Positions 21,217 to 32,393 are shown, counted from the first letter of the stretch. The stretch: 64,000 nucleotides of DNA from Plantago ovata (GCA_028274465.1 CM051456.1:88150753-88214752); one strand, 5' to 3'. Notes: generated by a model not told the origin, from the letters alone. Numbers and translations: made by a program.

Positions 21217-21417
21217 TTTTGCGGTGGTGGTACTCCTTTTTGATACTCTTAATTGATGTTATGACTTATGACTCTTGTACTCTTTATTTGCTTTTGTAGT
21301 TGTGGCCTGTGTGCCTTTTGTCGTGATTAGTTTAGTCTAGTTTTTGTCTTGGTGCCTTAGGTGATTAAGATAGAAAAAAAAAAAAAAAAAAAAGAAACAT
21401 CGAAAATCTGGAAACCG

Positions 21418-21548
21418 GGCCAAGCGAAGCGCTTGGAAGGGCCAAGCGGTCCGCTTGAAATTCCAAGAAGTTTTGCAACTTCCTGGAAATTCAAGCGGCG
21501 CGCCTGGAGCCTTCCAAGCGCTCCGCTTGTCCAAGCGGTCCGCCTGGA
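21418..21548. repeat. third GCGNNNCGC palindrome cluster, element E
   Basis: CCAAGCGAAGCGCTTGG, CCAAGCGGTCCGCTTG, CCAAGCGCTCCGCTTG and CCAAGCGGTCCGCCTGG around a central imperfect hairpin (GAAATTCCAAGAAG / CTTCCTGGAAATTC). Located about 200 bp after the ORF2 stop. Confidence 0.85.
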
Positions 21549-21724
21549 CCCTGTACCCTGATTTTCCTCGTTTTTCCATTCTTCTCACCTTTGCGCACCC
21601 GTTTTCACTTGTTTCTTGAGTCCTTTCAGGTACTACTCATATATAGGAGATTGGACACGAACCTTTATCTCAGGGAAGTGTACTTTCAATCCAATTTTTC
21701 CTTTTCATTCAACTTTTCTTTGGT

Positions 21725-21765
21725 CGAGGACGAGCAAAAGTTTAGGTTTGGGGAGGGGGTATTGG
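21725..21765 (+). promoter_or_regulatory. internal PPT-like purine tract (element E)
   Basis: GAGGACGAGCAAAAGTTTAGG followed by TTTGGGGAGGGGG closely resembles the true polypurine tract region at 23115-23145 (GAGGACAAGCAAAGGTTTGG, TTTGGGGAG). The inner element has a counterpart at about 43465-43500. It could prime internal plus-strand DNA synthesis, like a central PPT. Confidence 0.5.
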
Positions 21766-22234
21766 ATTTGCAGTACTATATGCTTGTGTGGTTCGTACAT
21801 GCCTGATTTTACTCAAGTTCATGTGATTTGTCGTGTTTTTTCAAATTTTTGCATGCATATCATCCCTAGATTAGTTGTTGCACGTTGTTGTGTGTGGAGT
21901 TTATTGCCAAGTCTTTTGAACTTTTTTATTGAGTAGACTAAGTGTTTATGACCATTGATCATATGTTGCATCACTTTGCAAATAGCTTGAGGCTTGTCTC
22001 GCTTGGTTTGTCACATTCGCATGTGCACTAGTTAAGCTTAGTAGTCTCGACATCACCTTGAGTGGTATTTCTTCTGTTGCGGTTCACGATGGCCTTATAA
22101 AATGATGCATGTTAGAGTCTATGGTTGTAACCCGTGTAATTATGTACGTAAGAGGCGACAAGTTCTTCACCTCGATTAGAGATTGCCAAATGCCTAGGAA
22201 GGAGGTAGTGTGAGGTGTGCGATTCCTTGTATTA

Positions 22235-22375
22235 AACCTATTCTATCGAATAGGTTTGGGAAGGGGGTTGCTTCGTTGATCTTGTCTTTCGTCTTTGAGT
22301 CATTGTAAAATTTCTTTTTTCTTTTTCTTTTTGTTTTGTGTCCCAACGTATTCTCTCGAATAGGTTTGGGGAGGT
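22235..22375 (+). other. pair of stem-loops, each followed by a G-rich purine tract
   Basis: Stem 1 (22235-22256): AACCTATTC / GAATAGGTT, a perfect 9 bp with a TATC loop, then TGGGAAGGGGG. Stem 2 (22345-22366): AACGTATTC / GAATAGGTT, one mismatch, then TGGGGAGG. Both pairs recur at the same relative place in the outer (39463-39484, 39578-39599) and inner (42879-42900, 42993-43014) elements. Confidence 0.8.
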
Positions 22376-22404
22376 GTTTTTGACACATAATACTGCTGCT
22401 TGCC

Positions 22405-22530
22405 CATATAGAAAAGAAAAAAAAAGGAGAAAAAAGAAAAGAAGAAAAAAGAAAAGAAGAAAAAAAAAGAGAAAAGAAAAGAGAAAATAAAAAAAAAAAA
22501 AAAAGAAGAAAGAAAATAAAGACTAAGACC
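22405..22530 (+). repeat. purine-rich low-complexity tract
   Basis: Long GAAAA/GAAAAA runs. The outer (39290-39410) and inner (42730-42835) elements have the equivalent tract at the same distance from the hairpins. Antisense Phe-rich reading frames here are artefacts of composition. Confidence 0.85.
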
Positions 22531-23114
22531 CAAAAGCAAAAGAAGGGTCGTTGCAAGCCAAAAGCAGTCTCGTAGTGTCAAGTGTCATGTAAATATTTTG
22601 TCCTTGTGAAGTGTCGAGTTGTAAATTCTATCTTTCGTTTCGTGTCGCCTTTGTCCAAGGCCTGTTCTTGACCACCCTCGTCTTGCTATTCAAGAAGTGG
22701 TTGAAAGAGGCTCATTCTTGAGAGTCTGGGTAGAATAGGGGAGTGTTATCTATCTAAGGGAACCCTCCTTCGTTTGATGAGAGCCAGTATTGGTTCGCCC
22801 TCTCTTGAGGAAAAGTCTCGCTTGGTGAACAGAAGTAAGACCTCGATTTCATAGGCACGGGGCAATTGTAGTATGATAACATGCATCATTGTGTTGTCAC
22901 TGACCAGGTCCAGGTAGAAGATGTTACGTGAGACTCCTTTGTTTAACCAAGTGCACTTGAGAATGTGTATATTCGCAATCGAGGCATACTTCAACCTATT
23001 TGCATGTCATGCTCATTTGATTTTGTTCATAAGCATTTGGTAGATTCAATAGATTAGTTCACTTTACTTGGCATGAGACTCCTTTTGTGTTGCATTTAGG
23101 ATAGTTTGTTGCTT

Positions 23115-23145
23115 GAGGACAAGCAAAGGTTTGGTTTGGGGAGTT
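23115..23145 (+). promoter_or_regulatory. polypurine tract of element E
   Basis: GAGGACAAGCAAAGGTTTGG followed by TTTGGGGAGTT directly before the 3' LTR. This is the plus-strand primer site; the same tract precedes the 3' LTRs of the outer and inner elements. Confidence 0.85.
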
Positions 23146-24549
23146 TGATGAACGTATTTTTGACGCGTTCATCTTGTCTTTTTTACCTTCTTTTGCTATC
23201 TTCTAGCCTTGTTTTTTGGTTAGTTTTGTAGAATAGTGTCACATTTTGTGTTTTCTGCATTTTCAGGCACTTAGGTACGAAACGGCGTTTTTGGAGCTAA
23301 AAACGAGCCTTTTTGATGGAAAAGATGGCCCCGTTGAAGTTCCCCAATCTCCGTGGCTTGTTCGTAAGTGTTTGAGCATCAATAAGCATCGAGAAGGATG
23401 ATTCCAAGGCACCCGAGGGCCATGCGAGGGCAAAAAGATTGAGTTTGAAGACAAAAATCTGCCCAGGAGCCAAGCTAAGCGCCTGGAATAGTGAAGCGCT
23501 CCGCTTCATTTTCCAGGAGCTTTGGCACAGAAGCCAAGCGAAGCGCTTGGAGTGCCCAAAGCGCTTCGCTTGCCAAGTGCTCCGCTTGGCTTCTCCAAAC
23601 AGTCCGCTTGGCAGCGGTTACGTTTTCGGATTTTCCTTCTTAGATCTGATCTTTGGTCATTTTTTGAATATCTTTTGAACTGTAACTTCGTTTTGGACAG
23701 CTCCTAAGCCCCAAAACTCAGAGAAAACTCAGATTACATTGTATTTTAGCTTGGGATTCAAGGTTTTGATTGGGATTCATCCTTTGTAATCATCTACGGA
23801 GAGGTTTTCTTTGATTTCCACCGATTAGTGACAGCTTTGGTGGTAACTTGTATCACTCTCTTGTCTTGTAGTTTGATATGATGTATTCTGATTATTATTC
23901 ATATGAATTGATGTCTATGTTGATGAATATGAGTAACTAAATCTTTTGTGTTGGTGGTAGAATGTAGAATATGCATGCTATGGGTTATGTTTATGCTTAC
24001 ATGAGATTGTGATTCAATCTTGCTGCAAATTCCTTCATATGATTCTTAGTTGCCTATAAAATATATTCGAATTGAGTATAGTGACAAACTCTTGGTCAAT
24101 GAAAGCTATAGGATTGTATGTTAGAGATTTGCAGCATGCTAGATAAATGGTGTTGGTGACAAGCACCTCTAAAGTATTGATAGTGATCTTTTATGATGTG
24201 TGTCTTAAAGTTGCCTAGACGAGTTGCTTAGCAGACTTGATCGAAGGTTTTACGCACTGAACTTGTGAGCATATTCGTAACCCATGCATGTGTATTTGAT
24301 TTCTACCACCAACCGTTTTCCAAACTTGATTTACAACAATCTGATTTCTCGTTGCTTTGTTCTAAGAAACCAATTCTTCGAACATTTGAACTCGTTGACT
24401 GAAATTACTAGCAAAAACCTCAAACAAAGCCACGCTAGGTCCCGAGAGAACGACACTCGGGGACAACTTGCCATTGCACTCTAGTTTGTGTAGTGATAAG
24501 TGTTCTTAGACTTTTAAACAAATTTAATTGGTGAAAAACGACATCATCA
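23146..24549 (+). repeat. 3' LTR of element E (1,404 bp)
   Basis: TGATGAACG...ATCATCA, matching 15264-16666 with scattered substitutions only. Followed by the target duplication AAATT (24550-24554). Confidence 0.95.
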
Positions 24550-26099
24550 AAATTAAGGACTGATATTCTTCCAATTCTATTGCCATTTGAGCATTTTCTC
24601 TGTAGCTTCAGCAACGAACTTTTTGAGATGCAATATTTCAGCATCCTTCTTTTCTGACTCAAAGCTCAGCACAACGTACTTTTCAGTAGTTTGCTTAGTC
24701 AGAAATTCAGCATTCTGTAATTTCTCTTGCTGTTTGCTCAGAGTTTTTTTCTCAAATATTTCGATTTCTCCTTGAATTCTATCAAGGTCATGTCATCTTC
24801 ACTTTCTGAATCAGATTCAGAGGTAGGACAATTTACCTGATCGGCCATGAGGCAGAACTCGTAGTTTGACACATCTGGATAAGCTTCCATGGAAATTCCA
24901 CATACTTCTTTGCCTATTTCTACGTCCAGAGTGGCTTCCTCTTCTTCAATGTCTGAAATTTCTACCTCACTATCTTCAAAGCTTATTTCAATGCAAAGAG
25001 CATCGATTTTTGCTTGAAGCTTTTTCTTTTCTTCAGCAATTAAAGCCTTCTTGAACTTCTTCTTCTTTTTAGCAGATTTCCCTTTCAGTAATGGGAAATT
25101 TGCTTTGAAGTGTCCAGGCTTTTTGCAATAAAAGCAAAGATCATTGACAACTGCTGGTTCTTCGGAGGAGTTTGCTTGCAGAGCTTGCTTGTTCAGCGAG
25201 CTAGTTTCATTTTTGTACTTATGGTAGCTGTTACCAAAATGCTTTTCAGCTTCCCTTTTCCTTTTCGCCTTTCAAGTTCCTTACTGATGAATTTCTTCAT
25301 GTTTCTAACTGCAAGAGCATTTCCATCAGCAGGCTATTTATCATTCTTATTCTCAGAAGATGACGGCTTGACAACAAGAGCAATGTTCTGCGATTTTTCA
25401 GCAAACACACTTTCTCTTTGCTTTGTCCCATAGTTGACAGTAGTAAGATGAGAGAACAACTCGGTTGGAGTGATGTTTGGCATTCCTTGATTGTAGTAGA
25501 AATTCTGAGTGTGGATCCATTCTTGATTCAGATTTTTAATAATGGTTTTCACCTTTTCAGAATCTGAATAGAAGTTTCCAACACGTAAGGCAGCCATTTC
25601 ACTCACAAGAGTTGTGAATTTGAAATCCAAGTCTTCCAGTGACTCATTGGCACCTTGTTTGAAGTTTTGAAACTTCAACTTTAGTACTTAGAGTTTGTTT
25701 TCCTTGGTTTTTTCAGATCCAGCACAAAGATCTTGAACCATTTTCCAAGCTTCCTTAGCAGTTTTAGCACCCTACAGTTTGCACTATATAGTATCTGGAG
25801 TAGATCGAATAATGATGTTTCTTGCTTGGACATCAAGACGGAATCTTTTGGCTTCATCTGAAGTCCATTCCTCTCTTGGTTTTGGTACGACAGTGTCGAC
25901 CGGTTCTCTAAGATAGTTTCCTTTTCACAATCATCTGTGATCTTGTGAGGAAAGCTTCTTTCAACTTTAGTGATCTTGATTGGTCCATCGTTTATGACAG
26001 TCACCATCTCATCACTAATGGCCTAAAGATGTAACATCATGTTGTTTCGCCATTTTCATAGTTTTCCAGCTTCAGCAAAGGAGCGTCTCCTAAAGACAT
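24550..26099 (-). pseudogene. copia gag N-terminal part, copy B
   Basis: Start ATG at 26099 (MSLGDAPLLKLENY...), then a one-base deletion shifts the frame where relatives read EKWRNN. Open pieces at 26007-25681 and 25678-25334 cover the UBN2 Gag region (SLEDLDFKFTTLVSEMAALRVGNFYSDSEK...). The CCHC knuckle region (about 25099-25142) is followed by the acidic stretch. The coiled-coil part ends at the E insertion (24550). Several stops and frameshifts. Continues at 15263. Confidence 0.85.
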
Positions 26100-26197
26100 C
26101 CTGTCAGCAAATAACTAGCAAACTGATCAAGTGAAAGTGATTTACGGAAAGCACCTAAGGGGATCTAGGTTCATTTCTGAAGGATAAAGAACCTCCA

Positions 26198-26210
26198 GCT
26201 CTAATACCAC
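26198..26210 (-). promoter_or_regulatory. primer-binding site, copy B (one mutation)
   Basis: Minus strand GTGGTATTAGAGC: the Met-tRNA site with one C-to-T change relative to TGGTATCAGAGC. Confidence 0.85.
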
Positions 26211-26211
26211 T

Positions 26212-27723
26212 TGTTGGTCCCTTTAAACAACAAGAAAAGACTAGAGGGGGGGGGTGAATAGTCTTTTCAAACTTTTCGTCGTTTAAAACTTTCTCAGCAA
26301 GTACTTATTACTTTCAGTAATGAGTTTGCTGATACTTAACATTCGGAGCAAGTGCTTATTACTTTTCAGTAATGAGTTTGCTGATACTTAAAAATAGAGT
26401 GCGGAAGTCTTTTTCAATAAGTGCTTTTGTCAGAGAAACGAGTTTCAGCAAGTGAGCAGAGTGACAGTATAAAACAATAGTAACTTGCTGAAAACTAAGT
26501 GCAGGAAATTAAATCACACAAACACTTTCATAGTGGTATCTGAGAGTGGCGTAATCTCTCAACTAATCCACTTTGTCCTTTCTAGGACTGAATCCACTAT
26601 GATTAGATATGAGATTCCTTACAAATCCTATCACTAATGATTCTCAGAAACCAAAGCACACTTGCCTTGTTTCCAACCTAAACTAGAGAACTGTAACATT
26701 GTTCTCCACCAAACTTGGGAATATAATCTAATCAGCAAAGCTATGCTTGATTAATTTCCCCCCTTAATTTCACGCCTGTAAAAGGGTGTTTATCAGTTAG
26801 AGAGGTTTGAGATGATATGACTTGAATATAATTTTTCAGCTATAACAAGTAATCTAAAGAACACAACTTGTAATACTTTGCAGTAAGCAAGTTTGTTGTT
26901 TTTGGTGTTAAGACTTGTTCTTGTTTAAAAGAAAGAACACTTAACTAATTTCTTAGTTTTCAATGTTCTACTTCTTCACAAGTAGCTTTTGTTTCAAGAT
27001 GAAGTCTTGGAAGGCAGTAGAGAGTAGAGAAGGATTTTAGTGTTTAAAGCACAAGTGAGAGTTTGATCACGTTGTTGACACAGCCTTCTACTCTGCCTAA
27101 GGTCTTCTATTTATAGTGTCTCAAGGAAGCCGTTTGAATTTCCAATTCTAAGGCTTTGTACCTTAAGATGTCACTATCTTGCTTTTGTACTTTCAGCAGC
27201 GTTCTTCATTTGTCTTCTTGTCTTCATGTTCTTCACGTGCTTACTTTACATTTAATTTTCTTTTAAATCAAATTCAAATATGAACTTTGGAGCCACAATG
27301 CAAGTACTCTTCAGCAAGGAGGTCACATGAGTTGTCAGCAAGTGAGCTATCTCAGTTTCAGCAAGCACAACCTACTCTGTCATTTAGATTTTCACTTATG
27401 CAAGCCGTTGCTGAAATTATCACTTTCTGAAGCAACATGTGCCTTTGTAGATATCTTTCTCAGAATTTTTCTAAGTCTCCAGTCTTCGAATTTTCCACTT
27501 TCTAAGCGGTTCTAGGTCTTCAATAGTTTGTTTGTGAAAACAAAGTACATCATCAGCAAGCTTAAGAACCTAACTAGTACCTACACTAAGTCTTTCAGCA
27601 AACGTTCCTCTTTTACAATGTCCATAAAATTCTAAATTTCTATGGACCTTAAGAGTACTAGTTACTGGACTTTACTTAATTTAGCATGGTTAATTGCTCA
27701 TCAAAATTACAAGTTTCCTAACA
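26212..27723 (-). repeat. SIRE-like 5' LTR, copy B (1,512 bp)
   Basis: Ends TGTTAGGAAACTTG (27723) and ...GGGACCAACA (26212), with a TATA box at 27112-27119. Followed at 27724 by older sequence; the near-side target duplication is expected to be CACTT (27724-27728), its mate outside the window. Rich in TCAGCAA/TTGCTGA like the other copies. Confidence 0.92.
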
Positions 27724-28200
27724 CACTTCCCCTACGCCTCACATGTATTTAGGACACTAACCGAATTATGTTTTGAAAGATCTAGAAGAGGATAGGGATA
27801 GAGTTTGTCTAGAACGCGATAGCCTATCATTGTCTTATTCGGCTCTAAATCTAGAAGTATTAAACTGGGAAGGGAAAGGTAACGCTTAGATGAGGAAAGT
27901 TTAGATTCCGACTACCAGTTTAATACTTTAGGGTATGAGTGTGATTAGGTAGTTGCACATGAAAAGTCACTTCATACGTTCTATACTGGTAAAATGCATG
28001 AAATTTTCATTGATATGTTGAACACATGGTGAATTCAGGGCACTAGGGTATAATTCTGAAACAAGTCGTTCAAGAGGTAATGGAAATATTTCAAAATTGG
28101 CACTAGCGTACTGACCGATAAGGTAATTAGCAATTTTTCTATTAAGATCAATGAATAAGAGTATCCCATAAACTTGATACAACCCATTTAAAGATACCAA
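27724..28200. other. old degraded sequence upstream of the gypsy pol relic
   Basis: No supported gene. By position it should derive from the gag-protease region of the gypsy element that follows, but I could read only its last piece (from 28201). Confidence 0.5.
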
Positions 28201-30440
28201 ATCATTCTAGGAATGGATTGGTTGAATAAGTACCAAGCTAAGCTTAACTGTTTTTAAAAAAAAAAAAAAAAGATCAAACTCGGCAAGCTGAAGAATTGGA
28301 TTGTCCTAAATCAAAACCGATTCTAATAATTTCATTTACAGAAGCAAGAAAAGTTATCCGGAAATTAAGGAACTCATGATATTCTTGTGTATATAATCAA
28401 TAAGCCTAAGGCAAAAATTTTGATAGAAGATTTATCGATAATAAAAGAATTACCTGAAGTTTTTCCAGAAGAATTGAATTCTCTACCCCCTGATCGAGAA
28501 ATTGAATTTGTGATCGAAACTTTACTTGGAACCACCCCAATCTCGAGGGCAGGTTACAGAATGGCTCCTTCAGAGTTAAAAGAGTTGAAAACTCAATTAC
28601 ATGAATTATTGAGTCATGGCTTCATCTGACCGAGTACTTCTCCTTGGGGCGCACCTGTGCTTTTTGTGAAGAAGAAAGATGAATCTTTGAGATTATGTAT
28701 TGACTACAGAGGCTTGAACATAGTAACCATAAAAAATAAATATTCTCTTCCTCACATCGATGATCTCTTTGATACACTACAAGGTTCGCGTGTCCTCTCA
28801 AATTTAGATTTTAGGCAAGGGTACTATCTGTTGAAGATTCACGAACATGACATACCGAAAACTGCATTCAACTCAAAGTATGGACATTTTGAGTTTGTCG
28901 TTATGCCTTTTGGACTAACAAATGCCCCAGCAGCATTCATGGACATCATGCATAGGATGTTTCGGTCGTATCTCAAATAATTTTATTGTCATTTTCATTG
29001 ATGATATACTTGTCTATTCCAAATCGGAGGAAGAGCATGCTGAGCACTTAAGAATTGTGTTACGAGTCCTGAAGGAGAATACGTTGCACGCCAATTTTAG
29101 TAAGTGCGAATTCTGGTTGGAGGAACTGACGTTTCTAGGACATGTTGTGTCTTATAATGGAATTAAAGTTGATCAGTCAAAAGTAGAATCCATTGTGAAC
29201 TGGAAGAGACTTGAGAATGTCACAGAAGTACGAAGTTTCTTGGGTCTTGCGGGATATCATCGGCGATTTGTAAAGGATTTCTCAAACATTGCAAGTCCCC
29301 TCAATGAGTTAACGATGGACGGAAAGGTGTGAAGCAAGTTTTCAAGAACTAACTAAATAAGAGACTAACTACAACACCTGTGTTGGCACTACCAGATGTA
29401 TCAGAAGGATTTATAATATACACAGATGCTTCAAAAGAAGGTCTGGGATGTGTTCTCATGCAAAATGGAAGGGTAATTGCATACGAATCTCGAAAACTGA
29501 AACCCCATGAGAAATCTTATCCAACTCATGACCTTGAATTAGGAGCAATTGTCTTTGCTCTAGCAAAGTGGAGGCACTACCTTTACGGTGCAACTTTTGA
29601 GGTATATACCGATCACAAAAGCTTGAAGAACTTATTCACACAGAAGTATTTGAACATGGGACTAAGGCGGTGGATGGAGTTCCTAGAGGATTACGACTGT
29701 TCAATTCTTTATCGTCCTGGAAAAACGAATGTTGTAGCAGAAAAGCAATGATTGATCATTTGTGCGTGGAAAAGGCTGATGACGTGAGTCGCTCAAGGAT
29801 TGTTCTGAAGTCACATGCTCACATAGAAGGACTAACCATTCAGGCTGAATTTCTGAATGAAGTCATGGAAGCACAAAAGAATGATCCAGAAGTTTAGAAC
29901 AAAAGAACTTGATGGAAACAAAAGAAAATTCAATTTTCAAAGCCAACTCAGCTGGTCTTTTGACATTTCAAGGAAGAATTTGTGTACTAAGCGAACTAAA
30001 AAGTAAGGTACTAGAAGATGCTCACAAGTCTAGGTACACTATTCACCCTGGAGGAACCAAAATGTATTGAGACTTGCCAACTTGTAAAGGCAGAACATCA
30101 ACATCCAGCAGGAAAATTGCAGCCTCTACATATCCCTAATTTGAGATGGGAACAAATCACCAAGGACTTTGTAACGGGATTACCAAAAGTCCAAGAGGAT
30201 TTTGACAACATTTGGGTGATTGTTGATAGACTTTCAAAGTCCGCACACTTCTTACTAGTAGCAACACAATACGATTTCAACAAGCTAGCTGAACTTTACA
30301 AAAATGAGATCAACAGATTACATGGAATTCCGATTAGCATTGTCTCCGACCGTGATCCGAAATTCATATCTAGGCTTCGGAAGCAACTACAAGAGAACCT
30401 TGGTACCAAGCTCAAATTTGGCCATGGATTATTGATGGAT
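28201..30440 (+). pseudogene. Ty3/gypsy pol relic (protease end, RT, RNase H, truncated integrase)
   Basis: 28201-28251 reads IILGMDWLNKYQAKLN, the protease-RT boundary typical of chromovirus-like gypsy elements. RT spans about 28387-29332: internal TGA at 28627, [48 protein letters not shown], a frameshift near 28977, then FIDDILVYS and [11 protein letters not shown]. RNase H is 29380-29751 ([23 protein letters not shown]). The integrase zinc region keeps its two His (about 30017-30050) and CETCQLVK, but about 30 residues between them are deleted. The core has ITKDFVTGLP and IVSDRDPKFIS but ends before the catalytic Glu. Tekay/Del-like by motif. Clearly dead. Confidence 0.9.
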
Positions 30441-31131
30441 GGCCGCTTGGTAGTATGGCCTACCAGTTTAAGTCATACCAATCATTATCCACTTTTGTTT
30501 CGGACACCGCGTCTAGTCGGAGTTGAATATACCCCGTGATCCTGAATTACATGTACTCGAGCATGTCTTTTTTGTTTTTATTGAGGTCGTGCCTTAGTGA
30601 AGATATAAGGTAGTATTATTCGGGAGCCATAAGGTTGGTCAAAAAAGTTAGGCCTGTCCTATGGCCCTATCTATATATCCTAATTATTCTTGTCACTGAA
30701 TTTAAATGTTGTTGTTTAGTCTTAACTTTATTCCTTATACTCCGTAATACCATACCATCATTTTTGAAACCTCACTAAGTTATCAAAAACTTACCCCTCT
30801 TTTGTTGTCTGTCTAATCCTCAAAATAAAAGCGTAAGGACGATCTCAGGGAACAAGCTGGATGGATTTATGTCTATAATATTTTGGGTTGAAATAGTTAT
30901 TATTGTAGATAAGAGATCAACCTTCTATAATAATGGTTTGGGACTCCATATGTGTATTTTTACTACTTTGTCTGAGCCCATAATATCCGTTGTAATAATT
31001 ACTCTTTTGTGAAATAAAATATTAGTTTGCTCTATATCCCTTTAGTTTAGTGGCCCGTCCTTCTTATCAAACTTTAACCCGTGGTGGAATTATCATCATC
31101 ACGAGTTAGATTTTGATATAGGAGGTGCAGT
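30441..31131. other. unassigned sequence after the gypsy relic
   Basis: AT-rich, no supported gene or repeat. It may include the decayed 3' end or LTR of the gypsy element or pre-insertion DNA. The last five bases, GCAGT (31127-31131), are the left target duplication of the Cassandra array. Confidence 0.5.
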
Positions 31132-31412
31132 TGTAATGACCCGACCAACTAATCGGCGGAGACCTGGCCCGTTGGTCTGGCAAGGTTACTCTTGGACGCT
31201 CTTCGGGGTGATATGTTGGCCCCACAGACCAACACATGTTCTAATCCGCGCACAGGGAACTTCCCAGTGGGTCACCCATTCTAGAATTGCTCCTGAGCAA
31301 ACACGCTTAACTCTGAAGTTCTTGTAGGTTGATTCCCAAAAAGAAAGGTACACCTCGTTGGTATGAGTAGCGTTCTCAACCCTTTTAAGCTTCTGAAATC
31401 TGCGGTGTTACA
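31132..31412 (-). repeat. Cassandra LTR copy 1 with 5S-like segment
   Basis: Ends TGTAA...TTACA. The 5S-like segment is about 31256-31372; on the minus strand GAGTTAAGCGTG (box A area) and GGGTGACCCACTGGGAAGTTCC (box C area) are recognisable, although box A has drifted. Confidence 0.85.
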
Positions 31413-31414
31413 AT

Positions 31415-31596
31415 TGTAACGATCCTAATCCGCGCACTGGGAACTTCCCTGTGGGTCACCCATTCTAGAATTGCTCCGGAGCAAACACGCTTAACTCTGA
31501 AGTTCTAGTAGGTGGATTCCCAAAAAGAAAGGTGCACCTCGTTGGTATGAGTAGCGTTCTCAACTGTTTTAAGCTTCTGAAATCTGGGGCGTTACA
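31415..31596 (-). repeat. Cassandra LTR copy 2, internally deleted
   Basis: 182 bp. It lacks about 100 bp present in the other copies between TGTAACGA and CTAATCCGCGC, but retains the 5S-like segment (about 31440-31552). Confidence 0.85.
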
Positions 31597-31598
31597 AT

Positions 31599-31900
31599 TG
31601 TAACGACCCGACCCACTAATGGACGAGACCCGGTCCATTGGGCCGACGAGTTTACTCCTGGGTGCTCTTCGGGGTGATACGCTGGCCCCACAGACCAACA
31701 CATGTTCTAATCCGCGCACTTTCTCGTCACTCGTGTGTGCAATAGGAACTTCCAAGTGGATCACCCACCGTAGAATTGCTCCACCAAGCACGCTTAACTC
31801 TGAAGTTCTTCTAGGTGGATTCCCGAAAATAAAGGTGCACCTTGTTGGTATAACTAGCTTTCTGAACCCTTTTAAACTTCTGAAAATCTGGGGCGTTACA
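31599..31900 (-). repeat. Cassandra LTR copy 3 (3' LTR proper)
   Basis: 302 bp, TGTAACG...GGGGCGTTACA on the plus strand, next to the purine tract. 5S-like segment about 31744-31856, with small deletions near CCACCAAGCACGC. Confidence 0.88.
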
Positions 31901-32071
31901 ATCACCCCCTCATAAATTGCGCAACATCCTCGTTGCACGCTGTCCCGTGACCAACCATCCGTGCAGGATTCTAGAGGTGGCCCCTACGGGCTCAAGAGGT
32001 GGCTCCCACCGCTCATACAGTGTAGCACTTTGCCCGTATGGCACTTAGCTCCTGCAGTTCCGGATAGTCCC

Positions 32072-32083
32072 GCTCTGATACCA
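32072..32083 (-). promoter_or_regulatory. Cassandra primer-binding site (Met-tRNA)
   Basis: Minus strand TGGTATCAGAGC, two bases from the LTR end. Confidence 0.9.
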
Positions 32084-32085
32084 CT

Positions 32086-32393
32086 TGTAACGACCTGACC
32101 CACTAAATGATTGAGACCCTGCCCGTTGGGCCGGCGAGGTTACTCCTGGGCGCTCCCCCGGGTGATATGCTAGCCCCACAGACCAACTAACACATGTTCT
32201 AATCCGCGTGCTTTGTACTCACTCGTGTGCGAACTAGGAACATCCTAGTGGGTCACCCATCCTAGAATTGCTCTAGAGCAAGCACGCTTAACTCCGAAGT
32301 TCTTGTAGGTGGATTCCCGAAAGTAAAGGTGCACCTTGTTGGTATGAGTCTCGTTTTCAACCCTTTTAAACTTCTGAAATCTGGGGCGTTACA
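32086..32393 (-). repeat. Cassandra LTR copy 4 (5' LTR), best 5S-like segment
   Basis: 308 bp. The 5S-like segment, about 32237-32348, keeps AGTTAAGCGTGCTTG (5S box A) and CTAGGATGGGTGACC (box C) on the minus strand, so Pol III recognition remains conceivable. It is embedded in an LTR and is not an array 5S rRNA gene. Confidence 0.9.

Larger units (their letters stand above)
21217..23114 (+). other. 3' non-coding region of element E
   Basis: About 1.9 kb without a supported gene. It holds a palindrome cluster (21418-21548), a PPT-like tract (21725-21765), two hairpin/purine modules (22235-22262, 22345-22375) and a purine-rich low-complexity tract (about 22405-22530). The last part (about 22640-23000) is conserved with the outer and inner elements. 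Confidence 0.75.
15264..24549 (+). mobile_element. element E: pol-less Athila-like gypsy retrotransposon with extra ORF
   Basis: A 9.3 kb element with two LTRs (TGATGAACG...ATCATCA), an Asp-tRNA primer site, a complete gag-protease ORF, a second ORF and a polypurine tract, flanked by a near-perfect 5-bp target duplication. RT, RNase H and integrase are absent, with no remnant between the ORFs, so it is a structurally non-autonomous element that must borrow pol from a relative. The LTRs differ at only about 1-2% of sites by eye, so insertion is fairly recent. The outer, inner and solo-LTR elements in minus orientation are relatives with diverged LTRs. Confidence 0.92.
8569..27723 (-). mobile_element. 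SIRE-like copia element, copy B (split by element E)
   Basis: Minus-strand element read from 27723 leftward: 5' LTR (26212-27723), primer site, gag (26099-24550), then the plus-strand insertion E (15264-24549), then the rest of gag, protease, integrase, RT/RNase H and the start of accessory ORF3. The second-family copia element truncates it at 8569. The sequence either side of E joins to match the uninterrupted copy A near 60290. All coding regions carry stops or frameshifts. Confidence 0.9.
31132..32393 (-). mobile_element. Cassandra TRIM retrotransposon with four LTR copies
   Basis: A small non-coding LTR element whose LTRs carry 5S rRNA-like sequence, the hallmark of Cassandra. Minus-strand order: LTR 32393-32086, primer site TGGTATCAGAGC (32083-32072), a short internal domain with no ORF, a purine tract (31911-31901, GAGGGGGTGAT), LTR 31900-31599, then two further LTR copies (31596-31415 and 31412-31132) separated by AT only. 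The outer flanks GCAGT (31127-31131) and GCGGT (32394-32398) form a one-mismatch target duplication around the whole array, so the extra LTRs arose inside the element, not by separate insertions. It encodes no protein. Confidence 0.9.

Noticed and set aside
22194..22581. Phe/Leu-rich minus-strand frames resembling a membrane protein
   Set aside because: Produced by the GAAAA purine tract read antisense; the same artefact appears at 39167-39493 and 42631-42861.
31465..31938. 157-codon minus-strand open frame
   Set aside because: It runs across two Cassandra LTR copies and the internal domain; Cassandra is non-coding, and the frame is a by-product of the repeat.
31132..32393. 5S rRNA gene cluster
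   Set aside because: The 5S-like segments are diverged and embedded in TGTAA...TTACA LTRs with a primer site; this is a Cassandra element, not rDNA.
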